This document shows, in pieces, positions 61,105 to 64,000 of a stretch of 64,000 bases of DNA (within the stretch, counting starts at the first letter, position 1; every line of letters begins with the position of its first letter). This stretch comes from JABMPJ01 sp964345005 (GTDB lineage Bacteria; Verrucomicrobiota; Kiritimatiellia; UBA8416; JABMPJ01): positions 15,101 through 79,100 of the forward strand of contig CAYFPQ010000006.1 in assembly GCA_964345005.1 (NCBI GenBank). The letters run 5' to 3'. The notes below the pieces were generated by a model, which was given only the letters and a program-made list of their open reading frames with translations, did not search any database and was not told the DNA's origin. The position numbers and the translations under genes are program-made.

Positions 61105-62499
61105 TCACTGTAACAGCAGATCGCCCTCGATCTTGAAGTCTGCCGGGAGCTTGGTCTTCAGATCTTCGGCAGTCAGGGCATAACAGGGGTCGATCTCGAT
61201 GAGTACCGTCGGATTGCCATCCGTATCGCGCGGCACACTGACACCGCAGGCATCGAGCCAGCGTGCCCATTTTGCGATCATGTCGCGCTTCGTTGTGGCG
61301 GGTGAGTCGTTGCCCTCCGCGTTCTTGACCGGAGAGAACTCATCTTCCCGCGCAAACTCGACATTCAGGGCCCGCTCCGCATCGGGAAGCACGTCGAAAA
61401 TGAACTTCTCGAACTTGTAGGCGTTTGGACTGTCCGGTTTGACAAGGCTGCCCGATTCATCGCAATACGGGACCTTCTTATGCGCCACGTGTAGCGGCAA
61501 TGCCTGGTCAGCCTCACGTTTCAGAAAACCGAGAGTAAAGATGTGGATTGCCACGCTGCCGTACAGAAGCCTCAGTTGTCCGTCAGGTGTACGCTCCTCT
61601 TTCTGGGCATCCGTCAGGTCGCTGTACTCGACGATTTCCGAGTGCCCCCCCCTCATAACCACCATCCCCAGTCCCTCTTGGGGTTCTCGCTTGGCACAAA
61701 CCTTCACGGATATCTCCGCCTCGTTGGCCAGGTGCAGCCCAGTGAAATCCGGGTCCGCGATATCGATCAAAGGGTTGTCCACTTGGAAGTAGAAGAGCGT
61801 ACTTAACCCACGGTCAGCCATGTCCTGCAAGACGCCGCGGCGGCGGAGTGCCGCCAGGATACCGCCATGTCCATCCGGACTGACAAAGACATGATCGGGA
61901 CGATCAAGCAGGAGGTCGCCGTTCGGCATCAGTCCCGGCCACATGCCCTGTGTGAAGAATAGAACGCGATCGGCTGAGAGCCCGAAGTAGCTGTTGTCTT
62001 CGAAAAACGCTCGAGTAGGCGTGTCATTCGCCTCGCTGGTCATGATATAGAACGGCACCTCGGTGTCGTACTTTCTCTCCATCGCCAGGATTTTCCGCGC
62101 GTGAACCTCGAAGAGTGACGCGTTCGTGATAGGCCCGATCTCGTAGCATCCCTTGGGCCCATCGTAACCCAAGCGGGAGCCCTGTCCGCCAGCCACCAAC
62201 AGAACACCCACTTTGCCCGCACGAAGCGCCGTCAGGCCCAACTCGCGTACGTCTGGGTCGCCCGTCTCGGCGAGCTTGACGACTGGTGGCGGCTCGAACT
62301 CGCCGAGCAAAGCCGCGGCACCACTCTCTTGCTGCTTCAGCGCACCGCGCATCCGTTCTATGTCCGCGAAATCAATCTCATCGATCTGCGCCAACAGACC
62401 GGCCTTCTGCCCCTCGTCGAGCTGTTCCCAGAACGCCAGCAGGTGCGCCTGTCCCTGTTCGGCCAGTTTTTCCAAGGCCTCGTCATATGTCATTGCCAT
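61105..62499 (-). CDS. UDP-sugar pyrophosphorylase (UTP-glucose/N-acetylglucosamine-1-P uridylyltransferase family)
   Basis: About 464 residues with the UDPGP core: LLVAGGQGSRLGYDGPKGCY (nucleotide loop), FYIMTSEANDTPTRAFF, VSPDGHGGILAAL, FYFQVDNPLIDIADPDF and HVAHKKVPYCD. The family makes UDP-GlcNAc, UDP-GalNAc or UDP-glucose; the GG-GSRLG-GPKG layout and the helical N-terminal start fit eukaryote-type UAP/AGX. I chose ATG 62499 with AAAGGG upstream; the open frame to 62841 runs through repeat sequence and the divergent gene. Confidence 0.9.
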   Translation of the reverse strand: MAMTYDEALEKLAEQGQAHLLAFWEQLDEGQKAGLLAQIDEIDFADIERMRGALKQQESGAAALLGEFEPPPVVKLAETGDPDVRELGLTALRAGKVGVLLVAGGQGSRLGYDGPKGCYEIGPITNASLFEVHARKILAMERKYDTEVPFYIMTSEANDTPTRAFFEDNSYFGLSADRVLFFTQGMWPGLMPNGDLLLDRPDHVFVSPDGHGGILAALRRRGVLQDMADRGLSTLFYFQVDNPLIDIADPDFTGLHLANEAEISVKVCAKREPQEGLGMVVMRGGHSEIVEYSDLTDAQKEERTPDGQLRLLYGSVAIHIFTLGFLKREADQALPLHVAHKKVPYCDESGSLVKPDSPNAYKFEKFIFDVLPDAERALNVEFAREDEFSPVKNAEGNDSPATTKRDMIAKWARWLDACGVSVPRDTDGNPTVLIEIDPCYALTAEDLKTKLPADFKIEGDLLLQ

Positions 62500-62602
62500 G
62501 ATTACCCTTTCTCGGTCAGAACCAAGCGTACTGTAGCCAGATACGGGACGGGACTCACGTCTAAAGGCAAGAAACCACGGAGACACTCCACGTACCGCTA
62601 TG

Positions 62603-62644
62603 GTTCTCTCACCGCCTCTTTGCGGCTTTGCGCGAGAGCGCTTC
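62603..62644. repeat. Repeat family 5, copy upstream of the pseudouridine synthase gene
   Basis: CTCTTTGCGGCTTTGCGCGA and flanks, in the same orientation as 61058-61098. It lies in the 162-bp gap between the divergent genes ending at 62499 and starting at 62662. Confidence 0.8.
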
Positions 62645-62661
62645 GGCAGTAGAGTAACGGC

Positions 62662-63429
62662 ATGGAGACGGAAATCCGATTGCAGAAGATTTTGGCGGAC
62701 CGAGGTGTTGCTTCGCGCCGGGCGAGCGCGGAGATTATCGCCGCCGGCCGGGTAACGGTAAACGGGGAGACCGTTGATCAACCCGGATTTCGTGTTGACC
62801 CCACGACCGACCGAATTGTGGTCGATGGTTCCCCCCTGCAAGCCGAGCAGGAGACGAGGCGCACCATTCTGCTCTACAAGCCGCGTGGCTACATCTGCAG
62901 CAGGTCCGACAAGCAGGGCAAGACCGTCTACGAGCTTCTCAAGGGCATCCCGGAACGCATCGTGCCGGCCGGTCGCCTGGATAAGGATAGCGAGGGTCTA
63001 CTACTGCTTTCTAACGACGGCGACCTGATCGAGCGACTGACTCACCCGCGCTTTAGGCAGGAGAAGGTCTACCGCGTAACCGTCTCAGGGTCACTTGCAC
63101 CAGAGGTTATTGACCAGCTGCGGCAGCCGATGGAGATCGAGGGCGCCATGACGACACCGGCCCGCGTGAAGATGATCAAGGAGAGAGGATCTCGCGCAAA
63201 GACGCCAAGACGCCAAGAGAGAACATCAGAACTCCGTGCTGTTCTTGAGTTCATCCTCAATGAGGGCCGCAATCGACAGGTTCGTCGGCTATGCGAGCGT
63301 TCCAGCCTCCGTGTCCATCGGTTGGTGCGAACACGTGTAGGAGAACTCACGCTGAAGGGGCTCAAGCCTGGACAGTGGCGGGAAGTTTCCGCCAGATCAC
63401 TTGTGGCGCCTTGCGATTCGAGGCCTTGA
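62662..63429 (+). CDS. RluB/RluE/RluF-type 23S rRNA pseudouridine synthase with repeat insertion
   Basis: 255 residues: S4 domain (MxxIRLQKILADRGVASRRA), then KPRGYICSR and the catalytic-aspartate motif PAGRLDKDSEGLLLLSNDGD. The end, LNEGRNRQVRRLCE, is the conserved RluB-type loop. Between them the stretch ERGSRAKTPRRQERTSE (about 174-190) has no match in the family. It is encoded by repeat family 5 (63187-63224), inserted in frame before the core's final strand. It modifies 23S rRNA, but activity after the insertion is not certain. Confidence 0.87.
   Translation: METEIRLQKILADRGVASRRASAEIIAAGRVTVNGETVDQPGFRVDPTTDRIVVDGSPLQAEQETRRTILLYKPRGYICSRSDKQGKTVYELLKGIPERIVPAGRLDKDSEGLLLLSNDGDLIERLTHPRFRQEKVYRVTVSGSLAPEVIDQLRQPMEIEGAMTTPARVKMIKERGSRAKTPRRQERTSELRAVLEFILNEGRNRQVRRLCERSSLRVHRLVRTRVGELTLKGLKPGQWREVSARSLVAPCDSRP
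63187..63224. repeat. Repeat family 5, copy inside the pseudouridine synthase gene
   Basis: GGATCTCGCGCAAAGACGCC then AAGACGCCAAGAGAGAAC, nearly the same as 60631-60666. The insert keeps the reading frame. Confidence 0.9.
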
Positions 63430-63681
63430 CAACGGACGTACGTTATATCATTATACGTACGTACGAGACGGAGTGCTATCAGAAACAGAGGTCTTAGCAA
63501 ACCGCCACCCCTGAAATGTGGTTTTCAGGAAAGTCAATGTTTATGGGGGTTTCCGAGAAGTGGCTGAGAAAATAATTTCGTGTGTGTTTTGCGTGGTGTT
63601 CCGTGTATGTTGAGTCATTGATGTGCGCAGATCGACGAAGATCGGGACGACGATTAGGACGAAGGTGGGGGAGGCCCTGAG
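63430..63681. other. Intergenic region with a short palindrome
   Basis: 252 bp between the pseudouridine synthase and the next small gene. It contains a palindrome around 63440-63467 (ACGTACGTTATA with its complement) and a GTGT-rich stretch near 63575-63620. No convincing coding sequence. Confidence 0.6.
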
Positions 63682-63927
63682 GTGGGGCTAGCATTGGGAC
63701 ATGAGAAGCTGCGTGTTTATCAGCGTGGGTTGGATTACGCATCCTGGACGCATTCGGCGCTTGCCGCCATCGAGCAGTCGGCAGCGGTGCTTGATCACTG
63801 GGATCGGGCGGCGGAAAGCATCGTTAAGGTTCATCAGATCGAGGACGGCAAGCAGATCCTTGCAAGAATCGTTCCGCTGCTGTTGGGGTTGAGAGGCTAT
63901 CTGGATGAACAGACGGATCAAGGATGA
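63682..63927 (+). pseudogene. Four-helix-bundle (S23-type) protein with an internal deletion
   Basis: 81 codons from GTG 63682. The start LGHEKLRVYQRGLDYASWTH and the end DGKQILARIVPLLLGLRGYL match the first and last helices of four-helix-bundle proteins related to 23S rRNA intervening-sequence proteins. The middle, normally DRAxxSIxLNIAEGxGK followed by about 35 residues, reads DRAAESIVKVHQIEDGKQ, so helices 2-3 are mostly lost. The frame is still open, so a short product is possible. These proteins are often found in repeat-rich accessory DNA. Confidence 0.6.
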
Positions 63928-63957
63928 TGACGTAGCTGTGCGGATATATCAAGGTAG

Positions 63958-64000
63958 GAACGCCGGTTGCCCGGCGCCCCCCTTACAGATCCCGGCGTGC
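63958..64000 (-). mobile_element. Possible 3' end of a group II intron entering from the right
   Basis: Read on the minus strand this is GCACGCCGGGATCTGTAAGG then GGGGCGCCGGGCAACCGGCG. The hairpin CGCCGG-GCAA-CCGGCG has a GNRA loop, and the sequence recalls the region that follows the reverse transcriptase in some group II introns. Only the last about 43 nt are visible, so this is a recollection-based guess. Confidence 0.3.

Noticed and set aside
62500..62841. Longer N-terminus of the UDP-sugar pyrophosphorylase
   Set aside because: The extra frame runs through repeat sequence and into the divergent gene; ATG 62499 has a ribosome binding site and matches the family.
63494..63742. An 82-codon minus-strand frame rich in His and Arg
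   Set aside because: It crosses GTGT-rich non-coding sequence and the start of the plus-strand four-helix gene; no family match or ribosome binding site.
1..64000. CRISPR array or prophage
   Set aside because: No regularly spaced direct repeats and no phage structural or integrase genes were found.

Overview
The window is a high-GC bacterial chromosome segment with two runs of N (1393-1534, 23518-23527), so it is probably a draft or metagenome-derived scaffold. The gene set suggests a PVC-superphylum bacterium, perhaps Kiritimatiellota-like: a PEP-CTERM protein beside large secreted proteins with thrombospondin-type calcium repeats, a GspE-M type II secretion-like cluster, a GldAFG/DUF4340/MoxR/Bat block, an ankyrin-SUMF1 protein, a ferredoxin-dependent 2-oxoacid oxidoreductase, and very many short palindromic repeats. 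The assignment is an inference from gene content; no rRNA is present.

Layout. 1-9.7 kb: housekeeping genes (pyrG, purF, holA on minus; a shortened 7TM-HD phosphohydrolase, ybeY, DUF502, mgtE on plus; a PpiC lipoprotein and recO on minus). 9.8-13.8 kb: three secreted or surface proteins, one with a PEP-CTERM sorting tail. 13.9-23.1 kb, minus: a MORN-repeat membrane protein and pseudopilus/secretion genes gspM, gspL (PilM-PilN-like), gspK, gspJ, gspI, gspG, a frameshifted gspF, and gspE. 23.1-34.2 kb, minus: an unusual rotary ATPase operon. 34.4-41 kb: a DUF2752 protein, a SIS isomerase, tRNA-Leu with a decayed copy beside it, a 3-methyladenine glycosylase, a nucleotidyltransferase/small-protein pair, and clpB. 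41.1-56.4 kb, plus: Gld-type ABC transporter, MoxR ATPase, DUF58 and Bat proteins. 56.5-59.1 kb: a four-subunit 2-oxoacid:ferredoxin oxidoreductase. 59.1-64 kb: ankyrin-SUMF1 protein, a GxxExxY cassette between inverted repeats, a UDP-sugar pyrophosphorylase, an RluB-type pseudouridine synthase, a shortened four-helix-bundle gene and possibly the end of a group II intron.

The most unusual system is the ATPase operon. It encodes two tandem alpha-type subunits, epsilon, c, a b-delta fusion, gamma and beta, but no subunit a and no separate delta. The second alpha has lost the arginine finger. The beta gene carries two different versions of the same segment on either side of an assembly gap. Three co-directional genes of unknown function lead the operon: a GYF membrane protein, a transglutaminase-like protein, and a single-pass protein with a duplicated beta-domain.

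The second theme is repeats. At least six families of 35-105 bp palindromic elements lie between and inside genes. In three adjacent pseudopilin genes (gspI, gspJ, gspK) they supply the coding sequence of the prepilin leader. Repeat sequence also starts other exported proteins, lies at a fusion point in the Bat operon, and is inserted in frame in the pseudouridine synthase.
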